DNA from: DAIOEK01 sp963721445
GTDB taxonomy: Bacteria > Chloroflexota > Anaerolineae > Anaerolineales > Anaerolineaceae
Assembly (NCBI GenBank): GCA_963721445.1
Contig: CAVRIZ010000008.1
Coordinates: 682,001-746,000 of the forward strand
Length of the DNA stretch: 64,000 bases
Direction: 5' to 3'
Each line of letters starts with the position of its first letter. Position 1 is the stretch's first letter. The notes under the pieces were generated by a model. The model did no database searches, had not been told where the DNA came from, and saw only the letters and a program-made list of their open reading frames with translations. Shown here piece by piece: positions 17,278 through 25,534 of the stretch. Both the position numbers and the translations under genes were made by a program.

Positions 17278-17754
17278 GTGAGAAATAGTAGAAAGTTACA
17301 ATTTTTGTTCACTGTCTGTATGGGAATACTGTACGTCGCTGTCTCGTGCAAGCCCCTGGTCACTCCTGCACCTATTCTTTCCGTTCCAACGGTTCAAAAT
17401 CAGGTGGTCCAACCCGCAGCAACCCTGGCTCCTCCTTCGCTTACTCCAGAACCGACCCACCTCCCAACAATCGAGATTTCAGCTAAGCCTACGGAGATTT
17501 TGATCGAAGAAGTGCTTATCTCTCCTCTAGGGAAAGCCAATTGCAGGTCTCTACCATTTGGTACCTCAAAAATTATTGGTTACCTGCGAACCGGTCAAAT
17601 TGTAAAAGCGAACGGAATGGATGTTGGTGGGGATTGGATATCCATTGAAAATCCAGATAAAAAAGATGGCTCCAGCTGTTGGGTGTCAAAAACGACCGTG
17701 AAAACCTCCGGTGATCTAACCACCTTGCCGTACATATCTGCCGTACAGAAGTAA
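17278..17754 (+). CDS. Lipoprotein with SH3-like domain
   Basis: 158 residues from GTG at 17278, chosen because GAGGAG lies 8 nt upstream; a GTG at 17269 overlaps that site. A lipoprotein signal ends in VAVSC, followed by a Pro/Thr-rich linker of about 60 residues. The C-terminal domain (NCRSLPFGTSKIIGYLRTGQ...GGDWISIENP...CWVSKTTV) has the pattern of bacterial SH3 domains: R-x-x-P/x-x-G-T, a loop, W-x-x-I, then CWV. Such domains bind cell-wall or other ligands in exported proteins. Role unknown. Confidence 0.75.
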   Translation: MRNSRKLQFLFTVCMGILYVAVSCKPLVTPAPILSVPTVQNQVVQPAATLAPPSLTPEPTHLPTIEISAKPTEILIEEVLISPLGKANCRSLPFGTSKIIGYLRTGQIVKANGMDVGGDWISIENPDKKDGSSCWVSKTTVKTSGDLTTLPYISAVQK

Positions 17755-18091
17755 ATAGACACGGCAATGTCCATACTCCAGTTTATTTTCGGCTGTTTAT
17801 ATGGGGATAAAAGAAAAGACCCCTAGAGCAGCAGCAATGAAGTCAGAGGGCTCTAGAAGTCATCTCTTCCCAGCAAACGAATTGCTGGAAAAACTGGGGG
17901 AGGAAAATTACTAACAATAAACCAAACCAGTATTATGCTTCAAGAACGAAGTATAAACGTACCCGTATAAATTTAACAGTGACAAAATACCCCAACCTGT
18001 CATAACAGGATGTGATGATTATCGCAAACTTATCAATATGGCCACTTTTTGCCATGAATACCTTGATATAAATTGAGCACAATACAAACAC
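17755..18091. other. Intergenic region with small inverted repeats
   Basis: No gene is supported. CTAGAGC near 17824 has its complement near 17851; CCAGCAA (17870-17876) pairs with TTGCTGG (17882-17888) as a weak terminator candidate for the lipoprotein gene; CCTGT...ACAGG occurs near 17997. The rest is AT-rich and without visible structure. Confidence 0.5.
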
Positions 18092-18119
18092 TTGCTCTCA
18101 CAGAAAACTCCTATATAAT
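18092..18119 (+). promoter_or_regulatory. Sigma-70-type promoter of the small zinc-ribbon gene
   Basis: TTGCTC (18092-18097), a 16-nt spacer and a consensus TATAAT (18114-18119), about 30 nt before the start codon and just upstream of an AAGGAGGG ribosome-binding site. Confidence 0.75.
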
Positions 18120-18151
18120 GGACATATCAACCTATCCTGAAGGAGGGAACT

Positions 18152-18298
18152 ATGGCTGAAATAGCATATTGTGTTAAATGCAAACAGAAACGTGAAATGG
18201 TCGATACTGAAAGAGTAACCATGAAGAATGGCCGTCCAGCACTAAAAGGGAAATGCAAAGTCTGCGGCACCGGTATGTACAAGATTTTGAAAGCCTGA
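18152..18298 (+). CDS. DUF5679-like small zinc-ribbon protein
   Basis: 48 residues from ATG at 18152 to TGA at 18296. Two CxxC knuckles (YCVKCKQKREM near the start and GKCKVCGTGMYKI near the end) flank VTMKNGRPALKG, the pattern of the DUF5679 family. AAGGAGGG lies 4-5 nt upstream. It has its own promoter and a bidirectional terminator, so it is a strong monocistronic gene. The family has no known function; nucleic-acid or protein binding through zinc is likely. Confidence 0.88.
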   Translation: MAEIAYCVKCKQKREMVDTERVTMKNGRPALKGKCKVCGTGMYKILKA

Positions 18299-18320
18299 TC
18301 CGGATATTGCCTAGCAAAAA

Positions 18321-18355
18321 AATACACACCCAACAAATGGGCGTGTATTTTTTTT
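18321..18355. terminator. Bidirectional terminator between zinc-ribbon and TerC genes
   Basis: AATACACACCCA (18321-18332) pairs with TGGGCGTGTATT (18338-18349) with one mismatch. A T-run follows on the plus strand (to 18355) and another on the minus strand, serving both convergent genes. Confidence 0.88.
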
Positions 18356-18368
18356 ATCCATTATTGCG

Positions 18369-19268
18369 CTAGTCTTCCGGACCTTCCTCTGGACCACCGA
18401 TCGAGTATCGTTTGGATGGAAACAATGCTTTTACACCTTTTCCGAACAACCGCAGAAGTGCGAAAACAGGTTTGAGTAACCAATCCAAAACTGTATTGAA
18501 ATTCGCCATACCTTCAGCGATCCATTTCAACGCTGGCTTCAGTTTTCTTAGAGCAGGCGAGTGGGCATATAGGAGACAAAGCAGAATGGTAGCAACCGAG
18601 ATCCCAAACCGGACATAACTATTCAACTCAAAATGGAAGAGATCTGCCAGTAAGAGCTCCACACCGATATTGAATACCAGGAGGTAGGCAGCCGCTTTGA
18701 GAATTGGTTCCCGTTCAACGGCGTAGCTGAATACACCCGCCGCGAAACGCATCATGAGTATTCCGATGGCCACACCTACCATAACAACCCAGAGTTCCTT
18801 CGATAATGTTACTGCGACGACCACATTATCAAGGCTGAAAACAAGATCGGTGATCTCGATGGTAAGTACTACATTCCAGAAGCTATTTCCTTCCAGATGA
18901 TGGACATGGGCATCCGCCTCAGATTCTCCCTCGGCAGGTCTACCCAGGTTATCGCATCCCAGTTTGATCAAATAGATCGCCCCTACCAATTTGAGCCAGG
19001 GATTCTGGATGACCACATTTGCCAACAGGAGCATCAATCCCCTACCGAAATATGCCCCAAGCAATCCGACTCGGAGGGCAGCCGTACGCTGTTGCCCGAG
19101 GAACTTATTGATTCGATATCCGAGTCGCCTTATAGAGGATGGCCACGTGACAGGCCGGTCATCCGGCAGATGGACCACCATGGCACCGAGCACTGCGGCA
19201 TTATCGATCGATAAAATACCCTCCATAAATATGAGCTGGAGGATGATCAAGGGGATTGTATAATCCAT
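18369..19268 (-). CDS. TerC-family integral membrane protein
   Basis: 299 residues, about seven to nine membrane helices. The two family motifs are visible: EGILSIDNAAVLGAMV in the first helix and EITDLVFSLDNVVVAV in the middle, both with the acidic residues thought to bind metal. Relatives (TerC, YkoY and similar) export manganese or calcium or help insert exported enzymes. A basic hydrophilic tail closes the protein. GAGG lies upstream of the ATG. I looked for a yybP-ykoY manganese riboswitch upstream and did not see one. Confidence 0.88.
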   Translation of the reverse strand: MDYTIPLIILQLIFMEGILSIDNAAVLGAMVVHLPDDRPVTWPSSIRRLGYRINKFLGQQRTAALRVGLLGAYFGRGLMLLLANVVIQNPWLKLVGAIYLIKLGCDNLGRPAEGESEADAHVHHLEGNSFWNVVLTIEITDLVFSLDNVVVAVTLSKELWVVMVGVAIGILMMRFAAGVFSYAVEREPILKAAAYLLVFNIGVELLLADLFHFELNSYVRFGISVATILLCLLYAHSPALRKLKPALKWIAEGMANFNTVLDWLLKPVFALLRLFGKGVKALFPSKRYSIGGPEEGPED

Positions 19269-19401
19269 GTAACCTCATTGGGAAATCCGTGCAGGGATAA
19301 ATAAAAATAACATAACCAGTATAACTGATATAAACACCTCGAGAATGTATCCTTTGTAATAATTGCGCTAATCTAATATCTTCAATTTTTGTGATGCGCG
19401 C

Positions 19402-19430
19402 TTGACGCTCGTACCTTGATGGGATAGGAT
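19402..19430 (+). promoter_or_regulatory. Promoter of the ECF sigma factor operon
   Basis: TTGACG (19402-19407), a 17-nt spacer and TAGGAT (19425-19430). Exactly seven bases later stands the TTG at 19438 that opens the sigma frame, the same spacing seen at the leaderless genes of this window; an ATG start at 19468 with a 30-nt leader is the alternative. Confidence 0.6.
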
Positions 19431-19437
19431 TAAACAA

Positions 19438-20075
19438 TTGGAACAGTTGGATAGAGAAAACACGCAAATGGATGACCTAAAACTTGTAAACGACGCCATT
19501 CAAGGAGACCTGGACGCTTTCAACCGGTTGGTACTGGCGTACCAGGATATGGGGTTCAACCTTGCCTATCGCATGTTAGGTGACCCGGTCCTTGCAGAGG
19601 ATGCCACCCAAGATGCATTTTTATCTGCGTATAAACATCTGAATACATTTCGGGGCGGTAGTTTTAAAGCCTGGGTCATGCGGATGGTTACCAATACCTG
19701 CTATGATGAGCTCCGCCGACAACAACGTCGTCCCACCACCGCATTGGAACCCGTGAATGAAGATGATGATGAAATTGAATCCCCTGCCTGGTTGGCAGAC
19801 GGGAGTCTCTCCCTGAAGAGACTATCGAAACAGGCGAGCTAGATCAAGCCATCCAACATTGTCTCGGTGCACTTTCTCCAGAATTCCGTTCTGTGGTAAT
19901 TTTGGTTGACGTCCAGGGAATGGATTACGATGAAGTCGCAGTCGCGGTCAACACCCCGCTTGGAACTATAAAAAGCCGTCTTGCCCGAGCCAGGTTGCGA
20001 ATGAGAGATTGTTTGCAGGGATTCGGGGAACTATTGCCCTCTTTTTTGCGTCATGACAGGGAGGGCGTAGTATGA
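19438..20075 (+). pseudogene. ECF sigma factor with one frameshift (one base missing)
   Basis: Extracytoplasmic-function sigma factor that directs RNA polymerase to specific promoters. Sigma region 2 is clear (AFNRLVLAYQDMGFNLAYRML...AEDATQDAFLSAYKHL) and region 4 is clear in another frame (LDQAIQHCLGALSPEFRSVVILVD...GTIKSRLARAR). The frames join at GGGAG near 19801-19803; adding one G to the G-run restores one protein of about 210 residues. No slippery heptamer is present, so programmed frameshifting is unlikely. The start is TTG 19438 or, more typical of the family, ATG 19468. The end overlaps the ATG of the anti-sigma-like gene. It is probably intact in the organism. Confidence 0.85.
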
Positions 20076-21169
20076 GCAAAGTGTTTTCCCCACAAGATTG
20101 GCAACAACTATCAAATTATCTGGATGGTCAATTATCAACAAAAGACCGCCAGGCAGTTGAAGAGCTCATTAATTCATCAGATATCTGGAAAATAAATTAC
20201 CAATCTCTTGCACAGACCAGGCAGTTGCTTCGTGCCGCACCTAATAGACGCTCTCCCCGCAACTTTACCCTATCTCAAGCACAGGCTGACCGAGTTCGCA
20301 GGCCTCGGTTCGCATTTTTCTCCTTCCGTTTTGCATCGGCATTATCCACCGGATTGGCCGTAGTCGTATTTCTGTTTAGTTTTCTCCTGAAGACTTCGAC
20401 CTCCGCATTGCCTGCAATGCAAGCAGCCCCAGCCATGGAGAAGGCTTCTCAATCTGAGTCTGCTGGTTCCACACCGGCAGGACCAATAATTATTTGGGGT
20501 CCTCCTGGGACAATTCCTCAATCCTACGGCGCAACTGGTACCGGTTTCGGACGTGGCGGTGGCGGTGGAGGTGGTGCGGAAGGACCCGGCGTCATACCAT
20601 ATGGCGTTGGCGGTGGTGCCGCTGATTCAACCGGAGGGATGGGCGGCGGTGGAGCGCAAACATTCTCATTGGAAACGCCAACCGAAAAAGCGGTAACCGA
20701 AGGTTCCCCTGAGGTCGCTCCAGAGGTTCCTCCAGAAGTTGTCACTGAACTGGCTCCGGCATTGACACCTGAACCAACTCCTGAAGCGGCTCCCAACATG
20801 GCTGCAGCGCCAGCAACCGTAGCGGAACCAGGTGTCGCGGCTGTACCTGCACCGGATACGGTGGCCGCACCAGCCCCGATCGCACCGGATATGGTGCCTC
20901 AGCCGACTCAATTACCTGGACCAACTCCAGCTTCATCCGAAATCCAGGTTGCCCCGCAACCTGCTCCGGAGATTACCGGATTAGGTCCGATCCTGGGGGT
21001 CCAGCCTTCTGATCAGGTTCGGGAATTAGTTCAACCACCTGTAGTGGCGCCGCAACAGCCAACAGCCCCGAATCGAAATCCATTATGGGTGGCATCAGGT
21101 GCCCTTTTACTGATCGGCATCGTTAGTGGTCTGATCGCTTTATTCAAATCTCGGAAAAATCAAAGATGA
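20072..21169 (+). CDS. Anti-sigma-like membrane protein with Gly- and Pro/Ala-rich exported region
   Basis: 365 residues. The N-terminal cytosolic part (LSNYLDGQLSTKDRQAVEELI...) looks like the anti-sigma domain that clamps ECF sigma factors, but the Cys residues of the usual HxxxCxxC zinc site are absent. A membrane helix follows (about 90-112), then a Gly-rich tract (GRGGGGGGG around 155-190), a Pro/Ala/Glu-rich stretch (about 200-330), a second hydrophobic helix, and a basic tail. It overlaps the sigma stop and the Nudix start by ATGA, so all three are co-translated. Anti-sigma function is inferred from context. Confidence 0.7.
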   Translation: MSKVFSPQDWQQLSNYLDGQLSTKDRQAVEELINSSDIWKINYQSLAQTRQLLRAAPNRRSPRNFTLSQAQADRVRRPRFAFFSFRFASALSTGLAVVVFLFSFLLKTSTSALPAMQAAPAMEKASQSESAGSTPAGPIIIWGPPGTIPQSYGATGTGFGRGGGGGGGAEGPGVIPYGVGGGAADSTGGMGGGGAQTFSLETPTEKAVTEGSPEVAPEVPPEVVTELAPALTPEPTPEAAPNMAAAPATVAEPGVAAVPAPDTVAAPAPIAPDMVPQPTQLPGPTPASSEIQVAPQPAPEITGLGPILGVQPSDQVRELVQPPVVAPQQPTAPNRNPLWVASGALLLIGIVSGLIALFKSRKNQR

Positions 21170-21675
21170 GCCCGACTGAGGCTAAGTATTGTCTTCGTTG
21201 TGGAACTAAATTAGAGACTCAGATTTATCAGGATGGGCATCCCCACCCGGTTTGCCCTTCATGTGGATGGGTGTATTTTCCAGATCCCAAAGTGGCTGCA
21301 GCAGCGCTGATAAGGCGCGGGAAGACCATTCTTCTGGTTAAACGGCATTTTGACCCACTGAAAGGGCTCTGGACATTACCGGCTGGTTTTGTTAATGCCG
21401 AAGAAGATCCTCAAACTGCAGCCGAACGGGAATGCCTTGAGGAGACCGGGCTTGTGGTTCACGCGCTGGAATTATTCCATGTGACCACCGGTCGGGATCA
21501 CCCCCGCGGTGCAGACGTTGTCCTGGTCTATCTTGTGGAAGTAGTTGCCGGGACGTTAGGTGCTCACGACGATGCCGATGAAGCGGTTTTCTTCCCCCTT
21601 GATTCACTCCCTCCGATTGCTTTTCGCGCTACAAAAGAGGTAATTGCCAAATTGGCATCCAGCCAGGTCAGCTAG
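21166..21675 (+). CDS. Nudix hydrolase with N-terminal zinc ribbon
   Basis: 169 residues. An N-terminal zinc ribbon (YCLRCG...VCPSCGWVYF) is followed by a Nudix domain with the complete Nudix box, G-x5-E-x7-REx-x-EETG (GFVNAEEDPQTAAERE then CLEETGLV). This architecture occurs in NADH pyrophosphatase-like and ADP-ribose-type pyrophosphatases; the exact substrate cannot be told. It starts by overlap with the anti-sigma-like gene and is followed by a strong terminator. Confidence 0.9.
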   Translation: MSPTEAKYCLRCGTKLETQIYQDGHPHPVCPSCGWVYFPDPKVAAAALIRRGKTILLVKRHFDPLKGLWTLPAGFVNAEEDPQTAAERECLEETGLVVHALELFHVTTGRDHPRGADVVLVYLVEVVAGTLGAHDDADEAVFFPLDSLPPIAFRATKEVIAKLASSQVS

Positions 21676-21752
21676 TTGAATGATTCCTGCAATCCAGCTT
21701 TCCAGCTTTTGAAAGATGTGACATACTGACTTAACAATGGGTTTTTAATGAC

Positions 21753-21789
21753 GGACATCGGCTGCCCTGCAACAGCCGATGTCCTTTTC
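21753..21789 (+). terminator. Terminator after the Nudix gene
   Basis: A perfect 12-bp stem (GGACATCGGCTG with CAGCCGATGTCC), an 8-nt loop and TTTTC after it, 78 nt after the Nudix stop. Confidence 0.9.
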
Positions 21790-22201
21790 TAAGGAGGAGA
21801 ACAAGTTTTATGCTCTTGAAGATTTGTTACCACTACCGCTAGAGGTTAATCTCGATCTATCAAGGTGCATTGAACTATCATCATGTTAGCCCTATTTTAA
21901 TTTTCAATTCTAAACACAACATTAAATATATACTAAAATTTTGTTAATTTTGGTCTGAATTGGGCAATTCAGGATGATCGTCGTAACCAGGAATGAAATA
22001 GGCAGGTCATTAATAATCCCAGATATGACAGCAATTCTCCTCTGGTATGACCTTTATCGTGAGGAGTGTCACATCGGTAGTACCATTACTAATTCCTTAT
22101 CTGTGGCTCAAATTTTGTCCTTTTATACAAACGCCCTCGACCTAGCTGCAAGACCATTTCGGCATGAATCCTGCAGACTTATTGTTGACAGGTAGGTTCA
22201 T
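21790..22201. other. AT-rich intergenic region before ftsK
   Basis: About 410 nt without a supportable gene or RNA. A 73-codon frame here has no ribosome-binding site or recognisable sequence. The ftsK promoter should lie here, but I could not pick out a convincing -35/-10 pair. Confidence 0.5.
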
Positions 22202-24583
22202 ATGCCAGCCAAAAAAACCAATACCAGACAATCCAAAATACCACTCAAATCTACCAAATCCTCCATTCGCGCGGATAAAGTCAAAGGAACCACATTCAGG
22301 GGAGTCTACACGCCGACTGGCAAGTCCCGATCAAAAAAATCGGCAACCGTCTACGGATATCAAGTCTCCCCTGAACGGAAGATGGACATAATCGGCGTGT
22401 TCCTTCTTCTGGCAGGATTATTAGCGGCATTGAGTTTTTTCGCTGGCAAAGATAATCCGATCACCGCCTGGGTGTCGGGAATTTTGCGTTGGATGACCGG
22501 CTGGGGTGTCTGGATCATCCCACTGGCAATAATGATCCCGGGCATTTATCTCATCCTGCGACGGGTTGAATCGTTACCCCGGTTACCATTTGAGCAAATT
22601 GCAGGTCTTGTTTTACTCTATCTGAATATCCTGACCTTTTTCCATTATTTCGCCGGTGGGGCGGTGGATCCATACCTTCTTGCGGAGGATGGAAAAGGTG
22701 GCGGTTTAATCGGCGGAATAATTATTCAATTGCTTGTCGCGGGATTAGGTGATATTGGCGCCTTCCTGGTGCTGTGTGCCTGGCTTCTCGTTGCTCTCAT
22801 TTTCTCTTTTGATATCTCTTTCCAACAGATTGCTAATGGGATTGGAGGTTTCTTCGGGATCGTTAAGGCATCCACACCCGAAGGGACCAATCTATTTGAT
22901 GGATTAAGAACCGGTTTCAGCGAGTGGAGAAATGCACTCAGGGAAACCGTTACCATAGACACAGACAATTCCCCATACGAAGAAGAAACCATACAGGATG
23001 GGTTCCAACCGATCAAGAGCACTGTCCAACCAGTCGGAGGTATCGCATCCCCTGAGATCGTGCCATTGATCGAAATTCCACCCGCAGATCCAATCTGGAA
23101 GCTGCCAGAGCCTGAAAAGATCCTGGAGCATGGTTCACCCCAGGTCGAAAATGAGAAAATGGATCTGGAACGTGCCCGTATGATCGAAGGCACGCTGGCT
23201 GACTTTGGCGCCCCGGGGCATGTGGTGGAAATACTCCGCGGTCCATCGGTCACCATGTTCGGGGTGGAACCAGACTTTGTAGAGAACCGCAGCGGAAATC
23301 ACATGCGGGTGAGAGTCTCAAAAATTGTATCGCTTCAGGATGATCTGGCACTGGCATTGGCTGCCACTCGAATCCGGATCCAGGCGCCAGTACCCGGGCG
23401 AAATTATATTGGGATTGAAGTCCCCAACGACCACAAAGCCATGGTCCGTCTGCGCGATGTAGTGGAAAGTCCCTCCTTCAAACGGATCAAGACTTCACTG
23501 AAAATTGCGCTGGGTAAAGATGTATCCGGAGTACCCATCGCCACCGATCTATCAGCCATGCCCCACTTACTTATTGCCGGAACAACCGGCTCAGGTAAAT
23601 CTGTTTGCGTAAATGCCATATTGAGTTGCCTTCTCCTCAACAATACTCCCGATGATCTCCGATTGATTCTGGTAGATCCAAAACGGGTGGAATTCACCAA
23701 TTACAACGGCATTCCTCATCTGCTCGCCCCGGTTGTGGTTGAGGCAGACCGGGTTATCGGCGCACTGCAATGGATGATGCGCGAAATGGATGCCCGTTAC
23801 CATAAGTTTTCTGCCGCCGGTGCTCGCAATCTGGAAGATTACAATGTCCGGATGTTATTACGGGGCGAGAAGAAGCTGCCGATGCTGGTCATCGTCATTG
23901 ATGAATTGGCTGATCTGATGATGCTTGCTCCCGCGGAGACACAGGCAGCCATCACCCGGTTAGCGCAAATGGCGCGCGCAACTGGTTTGCACCTGGTTGT
24001 TGCCACCCAACGACCCTCGACTGATGTCATTACCGGTTTGATCAAAGCGAATTTCCCGGCTCGAATTGCCTTCTCGGTTGCCACCATGATCGACAGCCGC
24101 GTTATTCTTGACCAGCCCGGCGCAGAACAATTGCTAGGGCATGGCGATATGCTATTTCAAGCCCCTGACGCGGCTGCGCCCGTCCGCCTGCAAGGTGTCT
24201 ATGTTTCGGATAGTGAGATTCAACGGCTTGTAGATTATTGGCGAGGGATCGTTATCGACCAGGCTGAAAACAGTGTGGATGAAGGGACACCGGAAGATCT
24301 GCCTCCAGCGAATATGCTGAAGCAAGTTGATTTTTGGAGCGCGGGATCCGGAAAAAGCAATGATGATCCTCTCCTCAGCGAGGTAACCGAGCTGGTCCGC
24401 CGGGAAGGTCGCGCGTCCATCTCGATGCTGCAACGCCGGATGCGGATTGGATACACCCGGGCAGCCCGTCTCATCGACCGTATGGAAGAGTTGGGGATTA
24501 TAGGCGCTTCCCAGGCGAATTCTCAGACCCGGGAAGTATTGGATTACGGGCAGACCATTCCACCAGAGGATGATGGAGCTTGA
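22202..24583 (+). CDS. ftsK: DNA translocase FtsK/SpoIIIE
   Basis: 793-residue septal DNA pump that clears chromosome ends during division. The basic N-terminus is followed by four membrane helices (about 65-210), a short acidic/proline linker, the alpha/beta RecA-like motor with Walker A AGTTGSGKSVCV and Walker B LVIVIDELADLMM, and a C-terminal gamma winged helix (REGRASISMLQRRMRIGYTRAARLIDRMEELG) that recognises polar sequences. The linker is short, as in SpoIIIE. A weak AGGT site precedes the ATG. Single gene with its own terminator. Confidence 0.97.
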   Translation: MPAKKTNTRQSKIPLKSTKSSIRADKVKGTTFRGVYTPTGKSRSKKSATVYGYQVSPERKMDIIGVFLLLAGLLAALSFFAGKDNPITAWVSGILRWMTGWGVWIIPLAIMIPGIYLILRRVESLPRLPFEQIAGLVLLYLNILTFFHYFAGGAVDPYLLAEDGKGGGLIGGIIIQLLVAGLGDIGAFLVLCAWLLVALIFSFDISFQQIANGIGGFFGIVKASTPEGTNLFDGLRTGFSEWRNALRETVTIDTDNSPYEEETIQDGFQPIKSTVQPVGGIASPEIVPLIEIPPADPIWKLPEPEKILEHGSPQVENEKMDLERARMIEGTLADFGAPGHVVEILRGPSVTMFGVEPDFVENRSGNHMRVRVSKIVSLQDDLALALAATRIRIQAPVPGRNYIGIEVPNDHKAMVRLRDVVESPSFKRIKTSLKIALGKDVSGVPIATDLSAMPHLLIAGTTGSGKSVCVNAILSCLLLNNTPDDLRLILVDPKRVEFTNYNGIPHLLAPVVVEADRVIGALQWMMREMDARYHKFSAAGARNLEDYNVRMLLRGEKKLPMLVIVIDELADLMMLAPAETQAAITRLAQMARATGLHLVVATQRPSTDVITGLIKANFPARIAFSVATMIDSRVILDQPGAEQLLGHGDMLFQAPDAAAPVRLQGVYVSDSEIQRLVDYWRGIVIDQAENSVDEGTPEDLPPANMLKQVDFWSAGSGKSNDDPLLSEVTELVRREGRASISMLQRRMRIGYTRAARLIDRMEELGIIGASQANSQTREVLDYGQTIPPEDDGA

Positions 24584-24619
24584 GATAAAGTAAGAGGCAA
24601 TCTGTCATTTGCAATCAAA

Positions 24620-24648
24620 AAAAAGCTCACCTTTGTTGTGAGCTTTTT
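24620..24648 (+). terminator. Terminator after ftsK
   Basis: AAAAAGCTCAC (24620-24630) pairs with GTGAGCTTTTT (24638-24648) across a 7-nt loop, 37 nt after the ftsK stop. Confidence 0.93.
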
Positions 24649-24660
24649 GTGTAGCTGTAA

Positions 24661-24783
24661 GCGGCTGCTTGCGCCCTCGGAGCCTGGTGTTTAGGCGGAG
24701 AGCGGCTGCTTGCGCCCTCGGAGCCTGGTGTTTAGGCGGAGAGCGGCTGCTTGCGCCCTCGGAGCCTGGTGTTTAGGCGGAGA
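24661..24783. repeat. Three tandem 41-bp repeats ending in the tRNA-Ser 3' end
   Basis: Units at 24661-24701, 24702-24742 and 24743-24783 are identical as read. Each ends with the sequence GGCGGAGA(G), which is the 3' end of the adjacent tRNA-Ser (acceptor strand, discriminator and two following bases) read on the opposite strand. The array thus looks like amplification of the tRNA 3' flank. There are no spacers, so it is not a CRISPR array. Confidence 0.9.
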
Positions 24784-24864
24784 GGTGGGATTCGAACCCA
24801 CGGTGGTCCAAAGGGCCACAACGGTTTTCGAGACCGCCCCGATCAACCACTCCGGCACCTCTCC
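24778..24864 (-). tRNA. tRNA-Ser(CGA)
   Basis: 87 nt on the minus strand. The acceptor stem is GGAGAGG/CCTCTCC with discriminator G; the anticodon loop is CTCGAAA giving anticodon CGA; a long variable arm is typical of serine tRNAs; the T arm is GTGGG-TTCGAAT-CCCAC. The genomic 3' end continues CC then T, so the terminal CCA is not fully encoded. The downstream flank is the 41-bp tandem repeat. Confidence 0.96.
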
Positions 24865-24945
24865 AGCACGCGAATTATATCAGAGAAAAGAAATGAGGTG
24901 GCGTCGGTCCAGGCTGCCACCTCACCGAACTGACTAGTCACCTCG

Positions 24946-25389
24946 TTATTCAGGTTCGATAACGAGTGGATTAGCTCCCGGCCAATGCAAAGTATATGTT
25001 TTCAAGGCTTCCGGAACCCGAAACCCAATCGTAAAATCTTTATCTACCCATCCCCCCATTGTGTGAATGGATTTGGATCCGTCATCGCCTTCGATAAAGA
25101 CCCCTTCGGGCACCTCGCGTATAGCCGTATCGAATGCGGCCAGATCGATCTGACTGCCGTCTGCCCGTTCAAGGACCACCAACAGGATCTTTTCGCCGGG
25201 GGCAGGTTTGGCGCCGTTCGCCTCAGCCACAATTCGGGCTGAGATAAATTTATAGTCCCCAGACGAGGTCGGGAGGGTATTGTCGAGCGATGGAACTGCG
25301 GTTGGGGTTGCTGTGTTTATTGCTTGAGATGTACAGGCTGATAGACCGAAAAAACAGATCAGCAATAGAGATATAAATCGAATACTCAT
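24946..25389 (-). CDS. Small lipoprotein of unknown function
   Basis: 147 residues. A lipoprotein signal with LSAC (Cys19) is followed by a Thr/Pro linker of about 20 residues and a compact beta-rich domain (YKFISARIVAEANG...KILLVVLERADGS...FRVPEALKTYTLHWPG). The last part resembles the C-terminal pattern of DUF4352-like exported beta-sandwich domains (response of a variable protein ending in a W-P-G-x-P strand), but I cannot assign it. AAGGAGA precedes the ATG, and a TATACT box lies about 20 nt upstream. Confidence 0.7.
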   Translation of the reverse strand: MSIRFISLLLICFFGLSACTSQAINTATPTAVPSLDNTLPTSSGDYKFISARIVAEANGAKPAPGEKILLVVLERADGSQIDLAAFDTAIREVPEGVFIEGDDGSKSIHTMGGWVDKDFTIGFRVPEALKTYTLHWPGANPLVIEPE

Positions 25390-25534
25390 GGTACTCTCCT
25401 TTCATCGGCAGAGTATAACAGATAAATGTAGAGGGATTTTCGGTAATCTGCGCGAATCCGGAGGGATGAACCGGAGGAAGATGTTCTATCGGGAGATGAT
25501 GGGTGGGTAAACAAATCCAACTTAAGAAGAAACC

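Noticed and set aside
19269..19400. yybP-ykoY manganese riboswitch upstream of the TerC gene
   Set aside because: The conserved core sequences were not found in the short leader.
19798..19812. Programmed -1 frameshift in the sigma factor
   Set aside because: No slippery heptamer or downstream structure; a missing G in a G-run explains it better.
21974..22195. 73-codon frame before ftsK
   Set aside because: No Shine-Dalgarno, no family resemblance, and atypical composition.
24661..24783. CRISPR array
   Set aside because: The 41-bp units are directly adjacent with no spacers and contain tRNA sequence.
24710..24937. Open frame reading EVGFEPT or GGIRTH-type sequence
   Set aside because: It is the antisense of tRNA-Ser plus the 41-bp repeats, a well-known spurious annotation.
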